Shown: positions 26,595 to 36,189, counted from the stretch's first letter. The stretch: DNA of 64,000 nt from Pseudomonas asiatica (GCF_040214835.1 NZ_CP157874.1:2980001-3044000), one strand, 5' to 3'. Made by a program: numbers and translations. The notes: generated by a model from the sequence alone, not told the origin.

Positions 26595-27949
26595 TGCACG
26601 GCCTCCACGGGGATCAGTTGCTGTTCGTCCTTCAGGGCCTGGATCATGATGTCCTGCCAGTACTTGTGCTGCAGCACGAACAGGCCTTCGTCCTCGGTGC
26701 GTACGCCCGACAGCAGCGGCTTGAGTTCGATCTCCCTGGCCGCCTCGTCGGCGCCTTCCACCCAGTGCGCAGCGCCGCGGGACATGTCGTTCCAGCCGGT
26801 GCCGCCGCCATAGCCGGTCTGGCACGAGCGGAACTCTTCCAGGTCATCCGGGGTGGCCATGCCGCTGACGTTGAAGAAGTCTTCGTACTGGCGAATGCGC
26901 TTGGCGCGGGCATCGGCGCTCTCGCCTTTCGGCGCGATGCAGTAGATGGTGATTTCGGTCTTGTTCACCGAAATAGGCCGGGCGATGCGGATCTGCGAGC
27001 TGAACTGGTCCATCAGGTACACGTTCGGGTACAGGCACAGGTTGCGCGAGTTCTCGATCATCCAGTCGGCACGGGCCTGGCCGAAGTCGGCGGCCAGCTG
27101 GTCACGGCGCTCGTAGGCCGGGCGGTCTTCGGGGTTGGCCCAGCGGGTCCACAGCAGCAGGTGGCCGTGGTCGAAGGAGTAGAAGCCACCGCCCTGCTTG
27201 GCCCAGGCGCCGGCACTCATGGTCTTGATCTCTTCACCCGCCTCGCGCTGCTTGCGCTGGTTCTGGGTGGCGGCGTAGTTCCAATGCACGGAACTGACGT
27301 GGTAGCCGTCGGCGCCGTTCTCGGCGGTGAGTTTCCAGTTACCTTCGTAGATGTACGAGCTGGCACCGCGCAGCACTTCCAGGCCTTCCGGCGACTGGTC
27401 GACGATCATGTCGATGATCTTGGCCGACTCGCCCAGGTGCTCGACCAGTGGCTTGACGTCGGCATTCAGGCTGCCGAACAGGAAGCCACGGTACGACTCG
27501 AAGCGCGCCACCTTGGTCAGGTCATGGGAGCCGTCGCAGTTGAAGCTGTCGGGGTAGCCGGCGTTGCTTGGGTCTTTGACCTTGAGCAGCTTGCCGCTGT
27601 TGTTGAAGGTCCAGCCGTGGAACGGGCAGGTGTAGCTGGAGCGGTTGCCGCGCTTGTGCCGGCAGAGCATGGCGCCGCGGTGGCTGCAGGCGTTGAGGAA
27701 GGCATTGAGCTCACCGTCCTTGTTGCGCGCGATGAAGATCGGCTGGCGCCCCATGGTCAGGGTGAGGAAGTCGTTTTTCTCGGGGATCTGGCTTTCATGG
27801 GCCAGGTAGATCCAGTTGCCCTCGAAGATGTGTTTCATCTCCAGGTCGAACAGGCGTGGGTCGGTGAACATCTCGCGCTTGCAGCGGTAGATGCCCTTTT
27901 CACGGTCGTCCTCGAGCAAGGCATTGAGGTAGTCGAATCCCAGGGACAT
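26591..27949 (-). CDS. benA: Benzoate 1,2-dioxygenase large subunit BenA
   Basis: The 452-residue alpha subunit has a Rieske [2Fe-2S] site at C88-x-H90 and C108-x2-H111 (NACSHRG, CPFHGW), and the mononuclear iron ligands H217 and H222 in [12 protein letters not shown], with the bridging Asp D214. With BenB it adds O2 to benzoate to form the cis-diol. It is the first gene of the operon, with an AGGGAG ribosome site and a XylS/BenR-type promoter just upstream. Confidence 0.97.
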   Translation of the reverse strand: MSLGFDYLNALLEDDREKGIYRCKREMFTDPRLFDLEMKHIFEGNWIYLAHESQIPEKNDFLTLTMGRQPIFIARNKDGELNAFLNACSHRGAMLCRHKRGNRSSYTCPFHGWTFNNSGKLLKVKDPSNAGYPDSFNCDGSHDLTKVARFESYRGFLFGSLNADVKPLVEHLGESAKIIDMIVDQSPEGLEVLRGASSYIYEGNWKLTAENGADGYHVSSVHWNYAATQNQRKQREAGEEIKTMSAGAWAKQGGGFYSFDHGHLLLWTRWANPEDRPAYERRDQLAADFGQARADWMIENSRNLCLYPNVYLMDQFSSQIRIARPISVNKTEITIYCIAPKGESADARAKRIRQYEDFFNVSGMATPDDLEEFRSCQTGYGGGTGWNDMSRGAAHWVEGADEAAREIELKPLLSGVRTEDEGLFVLQHKYWQDIMIQALKDEQQLIPVEAVQ

Positions 27950-27985
27950 GGCCAGGGTCTCCCTTGTTATTGTTTAGACCTGGTC

Positions 27986-28048
27986 AGGTTAGGGAGACCG
28001 CTGGCGGGGGACTATCCGGATTGTGCAGAGTGTTATCCAGCTTCGCCG
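27986..28048 (-). promoter_or_regulatory. Pben promoter with XylS/BenR-type direct repeat
   Basis: On the minus strand the proximal box is TGCA-CAATCC-GGATA (28027-28013), a perfect fit to the XylS box TGCA-N6-GGNTA. A second GGATA lies exactly 21 bp upstream (28038-28034), the spacing of the two XylS boxes in Pm, but its TGCA half reads CGGC. A candidate -10, TAACCT (27991-27986), lies 21 nt after the proximal box, as in Pm. BenR, encoded at 29033-29989, is the expected activator with benzoate. Confidence 0.8.
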
Positions 28049-28950
28049 GATTTTCGCACTTGTTGACTCAACCGTTTGGGGTCATGGAGCCAGCTGTTTA
28101 CTTCAGAGATTTCTCCAGCTGCGTCCACGCTACGATGGAGCGGAAACAGAACCTCATATGCTTCAATATCCAGTTTCCGCTTCGCTATAAACCAATTGCG
28201 TATGGGGCCCCAGCTATCTGGCATTGTGTCAATCAGCCACCCATTTTTCGCAACACGATTTCCCACCGTTAAAGAGCTACCCACTACCCGAAGCATCTGC
28301 TCGTTAGACCATATAGGCGCGTTCATGATTTCTTCTAGATGACTCCCACTACCACGAACCTGTTCGTCAACCGTCTTCACAACACGTTGATTTACTACAC
28401 GGTGGGCAGAATGGCCTCTGTTGAAATCTGGATTGATGCTATACCCGGTTTTGGTGCTTCCCGCCTTAGGCCGGATGCTTGGGAGTTTTACTTTTGGAAC
28501 AACTTTATGACCGCTGGGGTCAGTATTGTTAACGGGATCACCACCACAATAGGCGTAACAGTTTATTCCTCCAGCACCCATTGGGCTCAAGCTGTCAGGG
28601 CTGTTCAACCGCATCAAAACCGGGTTGAGCGCACGATATCCCTCCCCCAACAAGTAGTGCCCTGTTACAGACTCTTTTTTCTGCCCGCTGTAGCGAAGTA
28701 CAGTTGCGCATTGCTCGTTTCCATCAAATCCATAAACTGTGTACTGCAGCGAATAAGGGGGAAACTGCAAGATAGATCCGTGCTCGTCCACGGCGTAGAA
28801 CGCCGCCTGCCCCCCATTGCGCTGTGCCAGTGCCCGGCCAGCGGCCCGCAGCAAAGCCGAAGCCCCTGCGCCGGTATGTTTGACCAGCGCGAGGCCTTCG
28901 GGGGAATAGAAATAGAGATCCTTCTGTAACATTGACATGGTTGCCACCAT
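28033..28950 (-). CDS. Orphan Rhs-core protein with unknown C-terminal domain
   Basis: This 305-residue protein has a short N-terminal part, the RHS-repeat-associated core at about 70-148 (GYRALNPVLMRLNSPDSLSP, then NCYAYCGGDPVNNTDPSGH) and a tail of about 157 residues that I do not recognise, with RGHSAHRVVNQR and GWLIDTMPDSWGPIRNW as landmarks. In full-length Rhs proteins the region after DPxG is a variable toxin domain. Here there is no filament-forming repeat, secretion gene or obvious immunity gene. GC content is visibly lower than in ben genes, suggesting transfer. ATG 28938 is an alternative start, with GGTGG as its ribosome site. The last codons overlap the ben operator. Confidence 0.8.
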   Translation of the reverse strand: MVATMSMLQKDLYFYSPEGLALVKHTGAGASALLRAAGRALAQRNGGQAAFYAVDEHGSILQFPPYSLQYTVYGFDGNEQCATVLRYSGQKKESVTGHYLLGEGYRALNPVLMRLNSPDSLSPMGAGGINCYAYCGGDPVNNTDPSGHKVVPKVKLPSIRPKAGSTKTGYSINPDFNRGHSAHRVVNQRVVKTVDEQVRGSGSHLEEIMNAPIWSNEQMLRVVGSSLTVGNRVAKNGWLIDTMPDSWGPIRNWFIAKRKLDIEAYEVLFPLHRSVDAAGEISEVNSWLHDPKRLSQQVRKSGEAG

Positions 28951-28975
28951 TTACCCGAAATACAGCAAATGGTGG
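28944..28975. repeat. 9-bp perfect inverted repeat over the Rhs translation start
   Basis: CCACCATTT and AAATGGTGG are separated by 14 bp. On the minus-strand transcript the second arm contains the ATG at 28950 and the GGTGG that would serve the ATG at 28938, so the hairpin could hide the translation start. Confidence 0.55.
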
Positions 28976-29032
28976 GTCGAGCATAAAATGCGAACAACTA
29001 GCAAAAATATCAGGTGGCCGAGCTAGCCGGCC

Positions 29033-29989
29033 TCATCCCCGCCGCTTGAACGTCTGCGAAGGCAGTTCACCAAACTGCTGCCGATACACCTCCGAGAACC
29101 GTCCCAGATGAAGGAAGCCGTAGTCCAGGGCCAGTTCCGTCACACTGCGCACGCCACAAGTCGGGTCGCTCAGGCACGCATGCACCCGTTCAAGCTTGCG
29201 CTGGCGCACGTAATGCTTGGGGGTGATGCCCAAGTGCTGGTCAAACAACGCATACAACGAGCGCAAGCTCATGCAGGCCTGCTCTGCCAGTACCTCAGCC
29301 GACAACTCCTGCTTCAGGTTGCGCTCAATGTAGTCAAGAATGCGCTCAAGCCCCGCTTGCGGCGCGCTCAGGCTTTCGCGGCGGATATTGGTGCTCATCA
29401 AGGTCAGCAGCTTGCTGGCGACGATCTGGCTGTAATGGCCCTGCACCCTGGGCAGCGAATCGCTCACCTCTGCTTCCTGGCAGACCATGGCCAGCAGGTT
29501 GACGAACCCGTCCAGCTCGTCCAGCCGGTAATGGTTGCGCAAGAACCGCACCCCGCCATCCGGGCGGTGCCAGCGCTGTTCGTCGCAGATCGAGTCCAGT
29601 AGCCGGGTCGGCACCTTGAGGATGAATTTTTCGCAGTCTTCCGAGTAGGTCAGGTCAACCGGGTCGTCGGGGTTGATCAGCAGCAGCTCGCCCGGCACCA
29701 GGTGATGCTCGCGCTTGTGCCCACGCCACAGGCAGTTGCCGTTGAGCAGCACCTGCAGGTGGTAGATGGTTTCCAGTGCCGGCGAGGTAACGCGCACGCT
29801 GCCGCCGTAGCTGATGCGGCACAGGTCGAGTTCGGCGAACTTGCGGTGGCTGAGGCTGGCTTGCGGATGAGTGGTGCGGGACAGACCGATGCAATGCTGG
29901 CCTACGTGCTGGTTCACATAATCGGACACAGCATAAGGGTCGGCGTGATGAAACACGCTACTGCGCTCGCTCAGCAGGCGGCTTTCCAT
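29033..29989 (-). CDS. benR: AraC/XylS-family benzoate activator BenR
   Basis: ATG 29989 gives 318 residues; the frame extends two codons further to a TTG. It aligns along its length with XylS from memory: HADPYAVSDYVNQHVG, DLCRISYGGSVRV, LLINPDDPVDLTYSEDCEKF, and the C-terminal double helix-turn-helix ending LALDYGFLHLGRFSEVYR. BenR binds benzoate and activates Pben. It lies upstream of the operon on the same strand, with the Rhs-core gene between them. Confidence 0.94.
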   Translation of the reverse strand: MESRLLSERSSVFHHADPYAVSDYVNQHVGQHCIGLSRTTHPQASLSHRKFAELDLCRISYGGSVRVTSPALETIYHLQVLLNGNCLWRGHKREHHLVPGELLLINPDDPVDLTYSEDCEKFILKVPTRLLDSICDEQRWHRPDGGVRFLRNHYRLDELDGFVNLLAMVCQEAEVSDSLPRVQGHYSQIVASKLLTLMSTNIRRESLSAPQAGLERILDYIERNLKQELSAEVLAEQACMSLRSLYALFDQHLGITPKHYVRQRKLERVHACLSDPTCGVRSVTELALDYGFLHLGRFSEVYRQQFGELPSQTFKRRG

Positions 29990-30351
29990 AGGCAAGGCAC
30001 TCGGATCGTTATTGTTCTGGTCGCCGCTTCCTACGGCCCGGTGGGGCTGTGGTTGCGGTCGTCACGGTCATTCTATCGAGCCGGCTGCGGGTCGCGGGGG
30101 CAGGCGACAACCGGTGGATGGGCACACTTAAGCAAAAAGGCGGGGGTTGGGCAATGCGACCTTGGGAATGGATGGGCGGATAGCGGACGTTCATGACAGG
30201 AGAGATGTTCGGTTATCGAACGGTGTTTTCCTGTGCCGGCCTCTTCGCGGGTGAACCCGCTCCCACAGAGATCCACCACTGCCGCAAGACCTGTGCAATA
30301 CCTGTGGGAGCGGGTTTACCCGCGAAGAGGCCAGCACAGGCAACCGAAAGT
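29990..30351. other. Gap upstream of benR
   Basis: This 362-bp stretch holds the benR leader, a small hairpin GTTCG-GTTAT-CGAAC at 30208-30222 and the REPIN at 30236-30340. No gene or recognised regulator site was seen. Confidence 0.6.
30236..30340. repeat. REPIN (CGGGTGAACCCG type)
   Basis: Arms GCCGGCCTCTTCGCGGGTGAACC... and ...GGTTTACCCGCGAAGAGGCC face each other over a spacer of about 40 bp. It marks one edge of the AraC-proXWV-LysR block. Confidence 0.87.
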
Positions 30352-31407
30352 TCAGTGCACAGCCACATCCTGCCGCCCTGCCCACCCTTGGCTCCTTGCC
30401 CGGTACTGCCGCGGGGCAATGGCGAACAGCTCACGGAAGCGCCGGTAGAAATGCGGGAAGCTGACAAACCCGCTGGCCACCGCCACTTCGGTCAATGACT
30501 TGCTGGTGTGCTGCAGCAACTGCCGCGCATGGGTCAACCGCAGCTCCAGATAGTAACGCGGCGGCGTGGCCTGTACATGCCGGCGGAACAGGCGCTCCAG
30601 ATGCCGCCTGGACAAGCCGGCATGCTCGGCGATCTCGTCGATGCCGATCGGGTCTTCGATATTGGCGTGCATCAGCTCCAGGGCCAGGCGCACGCCGTTG
30701 GGCAGGCTGGGGTCGATTTCCGGCGAGCTGGCAGGTGCATCACTCAGTACCCGCGCCCGGTCGCATGCCAGCATCTGCTCCACGGCGCGGCGCAACGCTA
30801 CGCCACCGCACTGTTCAAGCAGCGCCAGCATCATGTCCAGCGCGCTACTGGCGCCCGCGCAGCTCATGCGCCGGCGATCCAGCACATGGGCCTGGCGGCT
30901 GATGCGCACCTTGGGGAACAGCTCGCTCATCATCGCCCGGCCGTCGGGGTGGAAGGCGCAATCATGGTCGTTGAGCAATCCCGCTTCGGCCAGGAAGTAG
31001 GCACCGTTCCACAAACCGCCCAGCTGGCAGCCGTGCTGGTCGGCCTGACGCAGCCTGGCGCGCAGCATCGGTGAGGTTTCCAGGCGCACACGGAAGCCGC
31101 CGCACACCAGCAGGCAGTCCAGGCCTTGCACCTCCAGGTCGGCCAGCTGGGTGTTGACCGGCAGGGCGATGCCAAGGTCACTCATCACCTGGGGACCCTC
31201 ACCCACTACCTGAATCTGGAACAACGGCGTGGCACTCATCAGGTTGGCGGTGACCAGACTGTCCATGGCGGCGGTGAAGGCCATCATCGAGAAGTGCTCG
31301 CGCAGGACGAAGGCGACACGCTGGCATGGCATCGACAGCGAAGTGCGGATGGCCGGGTCCAGGTGGGCCAGGTTGGTGTTCTTGAGGATGCTTTCGAAGT
31401 GGCTCAT
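30352..31407 (-). CDS. GlxA-family AraC regulator (amidase-like N-terminal domain)
   Basis: ATG 31407 gives 351 residues. The N-terminal 200 residues form a DJ-1/PfpI-like sensor domain (CLLVCGGFRVRLE, GLWNGAYFLAEAGLL). The C-terminal AraC domain shows IDEIAEHAGLSRRHLERLF and a second helix-turn-helix at SLTEVAVASGFVSFPHFYR. Members such as GbdR, CdhR and ArgR control use of betaine, carnitine and arginine in pseudomonads. Lying just downstream of a betaine-type ABC transporter, it is a candidate regulator for a quaternary amine; this is inference. Confidence 0.88.
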   Translation of the reverse strand: MSHFESILKNTNLAHLDPAIRTSLSMPCQRVAFVLREHFSMMAFTAAMDSLVTANLMSATPLFQIQVVGEGPQVMSDLGIALPVNTQLADLEVQGLDCLLVCGGFRVRLETSPMLRARLRQADQHGCQLGGLWNGAYFLAEAGLLNDHDCAFHPDGRAMMSELFPKVRISRQAHVLDRRRMSCAGASSALDMMLALLEQCGGVALRRAVEQMLACDRARVLSDAPASSPEIDPSLPNGVRLALELMHANIEDPIGIDEIAEHAGLSRRHLERLFRRHVQATPPRYYLELRLTHARQLLQHTSKSLTEVAVASGFVSFPHFYRRFRELFAIAPRQYRARSQGWAGRQDVAVH

Positions 31408-31437
31408 GGCTATTCACTCAACAGCGGAAATCGCGTT

Positions 31438-31532
31438 GCCCCCTTCGCGGGTGAACCCGCTCCTACAGGTATCGCACAGTATTCAGAGCCTGTGCAGTAC
31501 CTGTGGGAGCGGGTTTACCCGCGAAGGAGCCA
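31438..31532. repeat. REPIN (CGGGTGAACCCG type)
   Basis: Arms CCCTTCGCGGGTGAACCCGCTCC and GGAGCGGGTTTACCCGCGAAGG lie between the AraC gene and proX. Confidence 0.86.
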
Positions 31533-31548
31533 ATGCTAATGGATCAGG

Positions 31549-32577
31549 TTACTTGCCAGCCTGGGCCGCAGCGTCACGGGAGGCTTGCAGCCACTGGTCG
31601 AACTGCTGGCGGTGCGCCGCTACCCATTCCTTGGCATGGCGGGTGATGTCGGCAGGCTTCTTCTCGCCCTGCTGCATCTTCAGGTTCTGGTTGCTCTCGT
31701 CGTCGGTGCTGATCTGCACCAGCGACAGGAACTTCAGCGCTGCCGGGTTCTCTTCGGCAAAGTCCTTGTTCAGCACGGCCACCACCTTGTCGATGGCAAA
31801 GCCGAGGTTTTTGCCGTGGTACATCGTGTCGACATCATTCTTGCCATCCGGCAGGTCGGTCTTCGGCACTTCCAGCCAGACCACGTCCCTGCCCTCGACC
31901 AGCACGCTGGCGATCCACTGTGGCACCCAGGTGAAGTAGAAGATCGGCTTGCCTTCCTTGTAACGGGTGATGGTGTCGGCCATCAGCGCGAAGTAGGAGC
32001 CCTGGTTGACGGTGATGCTCTTGTCCAGGTCGTAGGCTTTCATGTGGTGGGCAATCACCAGCTCGCAACCCCAGCCCGGGTTGCAACCGGTCATGTCAGC
32101 CTTGCCGTCACCGTCGGTGTCGAACAGCTTGGCGATCTCTGGCTTTTTGAGGTCGGTGATGTACTTGATGTTGTACTGGTCAGCGGTTTTCTTGTCGATC
32201 AGGTAGCCTTGGGCCACGCCCGGCAGGATGTCGCCAGTCTTGACCATCACGTCGTCACCACCGGCCTGCTGGTAGAACTGGTTGTGCAGTTTGTCCCACA
32301 GGTGCACGGTGAAGTCGACGTCGCCGTTGGCCAGGGCCACCATCATCACGCCGTACTCGGTCTCCTTCGGCTCCTGGACCTTGTAGCCCAGCTCGCGCAG
32401 GCCTTCCATGGCCACTTCGCCACGGAAGCGCTCTTCGGCGATGGAGGGGAAGATCGGCGTAACCTTCACGCCCTCCCCCGGTTTTTCGGCCGAGGCGTGC
32501 GCGCCCAGCGCGGCTGCCACCAGGGTCAGCGCAGTGGCGCATTTGAGGATGCTGCGGGAGAACTTGGATTCGTGCAT
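31549..32577 (-). CDS. proX: Glycine betaine/proline ABC transporter substrate-binding protein, ProX type
   Basis: The 342-residue protein has a signal peptide (about 1-30, ending AHASAEK) and an OpuAC/ProX domain. The GCNPGWGCE segment and the Trp-containing loops (LWDKLH, TWVPQWI) are like those that form the aromatic cage for quaternary amines in ProX. It is the last gene of the proV-proW-proX unit. Glycine betaine, proline betaine, choline or carnitine are all possible ligands. Confidence 0.92.
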   Translation of the reverse strand: MHESKFSRSILKCATALTLVAAALGAHASAEKPGEGVKVTPIFPSIAEERFRGEVAMEGLRELGYKVQEPKETEYGVMMVALANGDVDFTVHLWDKLHNQFYQQAGGDDVMVKTGDILPGVAQGYLIDKKTADQYNIKYITDLKKPEIAKLFDTDGDGKADMTGCNPGWGCELVIAHHMKAYDLDKSITVNQGSYFALMADTITRYKEGKPIFYFTWVPQWIASVLVEGRDVVWLEVPKTDLPDGKNDVDTMYHGKNLGFAIDKVVAVLNKDFAEENPAALKFLSLVQISTDDESNQNLKMQQGEKKPADITRHAKEWVAAHRQQFDQWLQASRDAAAQAGK

Positions 32578-32647
32578 CGTCGCTTACCTTCTTCTGATTT
32601 TTATCTTCAAGTGCGGCAGATCGAACGTCTCAAAAGCCTTGCAGTGC

Positions 32648-33601
32648 TCAGGCGGTCTTGCGCCGCCCTTGCGGTTGCGCCACGCCACACAGGCGCATGA
32701 CCACGCCTACCGGGCCGGTGTGGTACCAGCGCAGGCTCGGGTCGGCGCTGGTGCGGGCGCCCATGGCCTGGGTCAGGCGGTCAAGGAAGATCGCCAGCAG
32801 CACCAGCCCTACGCCACCGACCGTGGCCAGGCCCATGTCGAGGCGGCCGATACCGCGCAGGACCATCTGGCCCAGGCCGCCGACGGAAATCATCGAGGCG
32901 ATCACCACCATCGACAGCGACAGCATCAGGGTCTGGTTGAGGCCGGCCATGATGGTCGAGGTGGCCAGCGGCAGCTGCACGCGGGTCAGCATCTGCCGTG
33001 GGGTGCAGCCGAAGGCACGGGCGGCCTCGATCTTGTCATCCGGCACCTGGCGAATGCCCAGGTTGGTCAGGCGCACCAGTGGCGGCAAGGCGAACACGAT
33101 GGTTACCAGCACGCCGGGCACGTTGCCGATGCCGAACAGCATCACCACCGGTACCAGGTAGACGAAGGCCGGCAGGGTCTGCATGGCGTCGAGCAGCGGG
33201 CGGATGATGCGCTCCAGGCGGTCGCTGCGGGCACACAGGATGCCCAGCGGTATGCCGATGACCGCGCAGAAGAACACCGAGGTTAGCACCAGCGCGAGGG
33301 TGGTCATGGATTCGGCCCATACGCCGATCAGCCCTAGCAGGGTGAGGGTGACGAAGCACAGCACGGCCATGCGCTTGCCGGCCAGCTGCCAGCCCAGCAG
33401 CGAGGAGAGGATGATGCCGATGGTGGGTGGGATGCTCTGCAGGGTGAACTCGATGCCATTGAGCACCTGGTCGATCGGCCAGCGGATGGCGCGGAACACC
33501 TCGCGGAAGTTGTGCACCAGGAAGTTCAGGGTGGCGGTGACCCAGTCGCCCAAGGGGATGGTGGCCGCCTGGAACGGGTCGAGAATGCTGAATTCGGACA
33601 T
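32648..33601 (-). CDS. proW: Betaine/proline ABC transporter permease, ProW type
   Basis: The 317-residue inner-membrane permease has about six helices and the permease EAA-type loop ([22 protein letters not shown]). The N-terminal hydrophilic stretch containing PLGDWVT is typical of ProW, though shorter than in E. coli. It starts 19 bp after proV and precedes proX by 70 bp. The cytoplasmic C-terminus ends QGRRKTA. Confidence 0.93.
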   Translation of the reverse strand: MSEFSILDPFQAATIPLGDWVTATLNFLVHNFREVFRAIRWPIDQVLNGIEFTLQSIPPTIGIILSSLLGWQLAGKRMAVLCFVTLTLLGLIGVWAESMTTLALVLTSVFFCAVIGIPLGILCARSDRLERIIRPLLDAMQTLPAFVYLVPVVMLFGIGNVPGVLVTIVFALPPLVRLTNLGIRQVPDDKIEAARAFGCTPRQMLTRVQLPLATSTIMAGLNQTLMLSLSMVVIASMISVGGLGQMVLRGIGRLDMGLATVGGVGLVLLAIFLDRLTQAMGARTSADPSLRWYHTGPVGVVMRLCGVAQPQGRRKTA

Positions 33602-33620
33602 GAGGGTGTACCTCTGGGTA

Positions 33621-34781
33621 TTAGTGGCGGCTCAGGGTCTGCAACAGCTCGTTCTTCGACAGCGTGCCCTTGAAGGCGCCCTGGCGGTCGAGCACCGGTA
33701 CCGGGTACGGCAGGTCGGCCGCCACACCGAGCACTTCGTGCAGTGGCGTGTCGGTGTATACCGGGCACTGCTCGTGCAGGCTGTAACGCTCACTGGCGGT
33801 AGCGCCGTTGGCGTCGGTGTCGACCACGCCCAGCAACTGCCCGCGGTCGTCGACCAGGTAGCCGAACGGCACGCCGGCCTGGAAGCTCGGGGCCTTGCCG
33901 TTGACCTTGCACACCACCGCCGGGTCGAACTTGGCCACATCACCGGCCTTGAGCACCCGCGAGCTGTCGAAGCTCTTGAAGAAGGTGCGCACGTAGTCGT
34001 TGGCCGGCTGGTTGATCAGCTCCTGTGGGGTGCCGATCTGCACCACGCGGCCACCTTCCATGATCGCGATGCGGTGGCCGATGCGGATGGCTTCCTCGAT
34101 GTCGTGGGAAATGAAGATGATGGTGCGCTGCTGCTCGGCCTGCAGGCGGATCAGCTCGCCCTGCATTTCGCTGCGGATCAGCGGGTCGAGCGCGGAGAAC
34201 GCCTCGTCCATCAGCAGGATCGCCGGGTCGTTGGCCAGGGCCCGGGCCAGGCCTACACGCTGCTGCATACCGCCAGACAACTGGTGCGGGTAGCTGTTTT
34301 CATGGCCGGCCAGGCCAACCTGGCTCAATGCTTCACGGGCGCGGCTGTGGCGTTCGGCCTCCGCTAAGCCGGCAATTTCCAGGCCGAACGCGGTGTTTTC
34401 CAGCACGCTCATGTGCGGCATCAGTGCAAAGGACTGGAACACCATGCCCATTTCCTTGCGGCGCACATCCAGCAGGGCTTTGTCGGAGAGCCCGGTGATT
34501 TCCTTGCCGTTGAGGTGAATGCTGCCGGAGGTGGGTTCGATCAGGCGGTTGAACAGCCGCACCATGGTCGACTTGCCCGAACCGGACAGGCCCATGATGA
34601 CGAAGATTTCGCCACGCTTGACGGAAAAGCTTGCATCGAACACGCCGACGACGTGGCCGGTCTTGCTGAAGATTTCGTTCTTGTCGGCCCCCTTGCGGAG
34701 CATCTCCATGGCCATGTTCGGGTTGGGACCGAACACTTTGAAGATGTTTTTTACCGAAAGAATCTCATCGGCATGGCTCAT
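33621..34781 (-). CDS. proV: Betaine/proline ABC transporter ATPase, ProV type
   Basis: ATG 34781 follows GAGGGTC; 386 residues. The ABC domain has Walker A (GLSGSGKST), the signature LSGGMQQR, Walker B ([13 protein letters not shown]) and the switch His (FISHD). The C-terminal 100 residues contain a CBS-type pair as in ProV/OpuA proteins, which sense ionic strength. The N-terminal [11 protein letters not shown] is typical of ProV. It is the first gene of the transporter unit. Confidence 0.94.
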   Translation of the reverse strand: MSHADEILSVKNIFKVFGPNPNMAMEMLRKGADKNEIFSKTGHVVGVFDASFSVKRGEIFVIMGLSGSGKSTMVRLFNRLIEPTSGSIHLNGKEITGLSDKALLDVRRKEMGMVFQSFALMPHMSVLENTAFGLEIAGLAEAERHSRAREALSQVGLAGHENSYPHQLSGGMQQRVGLARALANDPAILLMDEAFSALDPLIRSEMQGELIRLQAEQQRTIIFISHDIEEAIRIGHRIAIMEGGRVVQIGTPQELINQPANDYVRTFFKSFDSSRVLKAGDVAKFDPAVVCKVNGKAPSFQAGVPFGYLVDDRGQLLGVVDTDANGATASERYSLHEQCPVYTDTPLHEVLGVAADLPYPVPVLDRQGAFKGTLSKNELLQTLSRH

Positions 34782-35199
34782 ACGACCCTCTTTATTATGC
34801 TTATTAACCAATCTTTCAACTTCGCACTTTCAATAAGGCGGGTAGAGATCAGTGCGAGTACGCTTGGCAGTCCGTTCAAATTCGAACGTGAGTCAAAACC
34901 GGCACGCAGAAAGTCCTGCTTCAAAATTGTCCGACTATCGATGTCTCGAATGTCGCGCCGTGGGTTCAACGTTAGGCCTTGAACCAGAGCGGGTCCAACG
35001 ACATTTGTTTCACGCAAACCATTACCTGAAGTTATCAATAAGGGCCTGAGCCCCGAGCCACAGCCTGGCGCAGTGCGCTTGAATGCAGGCGCAGCCTTGT
35101 GCAGCGAAGAGACCGGCTCATACACTTGAGCCATGGGTGCCTGTAGGGGCCCTTTCGCAGCACAAGGCTGCTCCTACAAAGGACCTGCACCCCACCGAC
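34782..35199. other. Divergent promoter region of proV and LysR
   Basis: This 418-bp stretch is AT-rich next to proV. It holds the dyad CGTTC-AAATT-CGAACG at 34873-34888, a possible operator, and a degenerate REP pair near the LysR gene. No gene was seen. Confidence 0.6.
35088..35179. repeat. Degenerate REPIN
   Basis: GCAGCCTTGTGCAGCGAAGAGAC at the left and TTTCGCAGCACAAGGCTGCTCC at the right are inverted relatives of the ACACAAGGCCGC type with several substitutions. It is directly upstream of the LysR start. Confidence 0.65.
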
Positions 35200-36180
35200 A
35201 TGGTCAGACACTCCGAACCCGATCAGACGCTGATCAAGATGCCCTCGCTGCGTGCGGTCAAAGTCTTCGTCGCCGCCGCCAAGTACCAGAACTTCACCCG
35301 CGCCGCCGAGGCGCTGTGCGTGACCCAGGCAGCGGTCAGCCGGCAAATCCGCGAACTGGAAACCTACCTGGGCGCCGAGTTGTTCACCCGCGTGGGCCGT
35401 GCGGTGGAGCTGACGGTGGCCGGCTCGATCTTCTTCGATGCGGTGCAGTTGTCGTTCGTCAACATTTCCCAGGCTGCCGAGCGCATTCGCAGCAACACCA
35501 ACAGCAAGCAGGTGGTCACCCTGTGCTGTTCGCCGGCCTTCGCCGCCTTGTGGATGGGGCCGCGGATGCCGAGGTTCTTCGATGAGAACCCGGACATCGA
35601 CATCAACCTGGTGACCACGCAGAACTTCCTGGCCATGGAGCCCGGGGTGCGCCCGGACATCTACATCACCAAACTGGGCAAGGTGCAGGCGGGCTACAGC
35701 TCGCACCAGCTCAACCACGACGTGATCTACCCGGTGTGCACGCCGCTGTACCTGGCGCAGCACCCAGAGGTGCGTACCCTGCAGGGGCTGCGTGATGGCA
35801 CGTTGTTGAACCTCAGCCCTTATGGCCGCTCGCAGGTGGCCGAGCACGTGGACTGGAACGTCTGGTTGGCGTTCCATGACATCGACCTGAAAAGCCGCGC
35901 CAACACCGGCCCGCACTTCTTCAATGCCAACGATTACAACCTGCTGGTGCAGCTGGCCCTGGGTGGCCAGGGCGTGGCGCTGGGCTGGCACCACCTGGTA
36001 GAGCCGCTGGTGGCCCAAGGGCTGCTGGCAAGGCCGGTGGAAGAGGAACTGGTGCTCAAGGATACCTTCCACTTCCTGGCGTTCAACGAAGACAAGGACC
36101 ATGACTCCAGTTGCTGCCGCTTGCGGGACTGGTTGCTGGCGGAGTTTCAGCCGTTGCTGGAGTCGTTGCGTACCCGCTGA
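35200..36180 (+). CDS. LysR-family regulator, GcvA type
   Basis: ATG 35200 gives 326 residues; ATG 35239 (MPSLRAVKVF) is where most GcvA-like proteins begin and is a fair alternative. The helix-turn-helix (FTRAAEALCVTQAAVSRQIREL) is followed by an effector domain with LNLSPYGRSQVAEHVDW. It is divergent from proV, so it most likely controls the transporter. No ribosome site is clear for either start. Confidence 0.86.
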   Translation: MVRHSEPDQTLIKMPSLRAVKVFVAAAKYQNFTRAAEALCVTQAAVSRQIRELETYLGAELFTRVGRAVELTVAGSIFFDAVQLSFVNISQAAERIRSNTNSKQVVTLCCSPAFAALWMGPRMPRFFDENPDIDINLVTTQNFLAMEPGVRPDIYITKLGKVQAGYSSHQLNHDVIYPVCTPLYLAQHPEVRTLQGLRDGTLLNLSPYGRSQVAEHVDWNVWLAFHDIDLKSRANTGPHFFNANDYNLLVQLALGGQGVALGWHHLVEPLVAQGLLARPVEEELVLKDTFHFLAFNEDKDHDSSCCRLRDWLLAEFQPLLESLRTR

Positions 36181-36189
36181 ATATCAGTT

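Noticed and set aside
24798-26813. 671-codon plus-strand frame over benBCD
   Set aside because: It is opposite three confidently identified ben genes and crosses a REPIN.
28339-28929. 196-codon frame opposite the Rhs-core gene
   Set aside because: Considered as an antisense immunity gene, but it has no ribosome site and covers the Rhs core motif exactly, so it is more likely a shadow.
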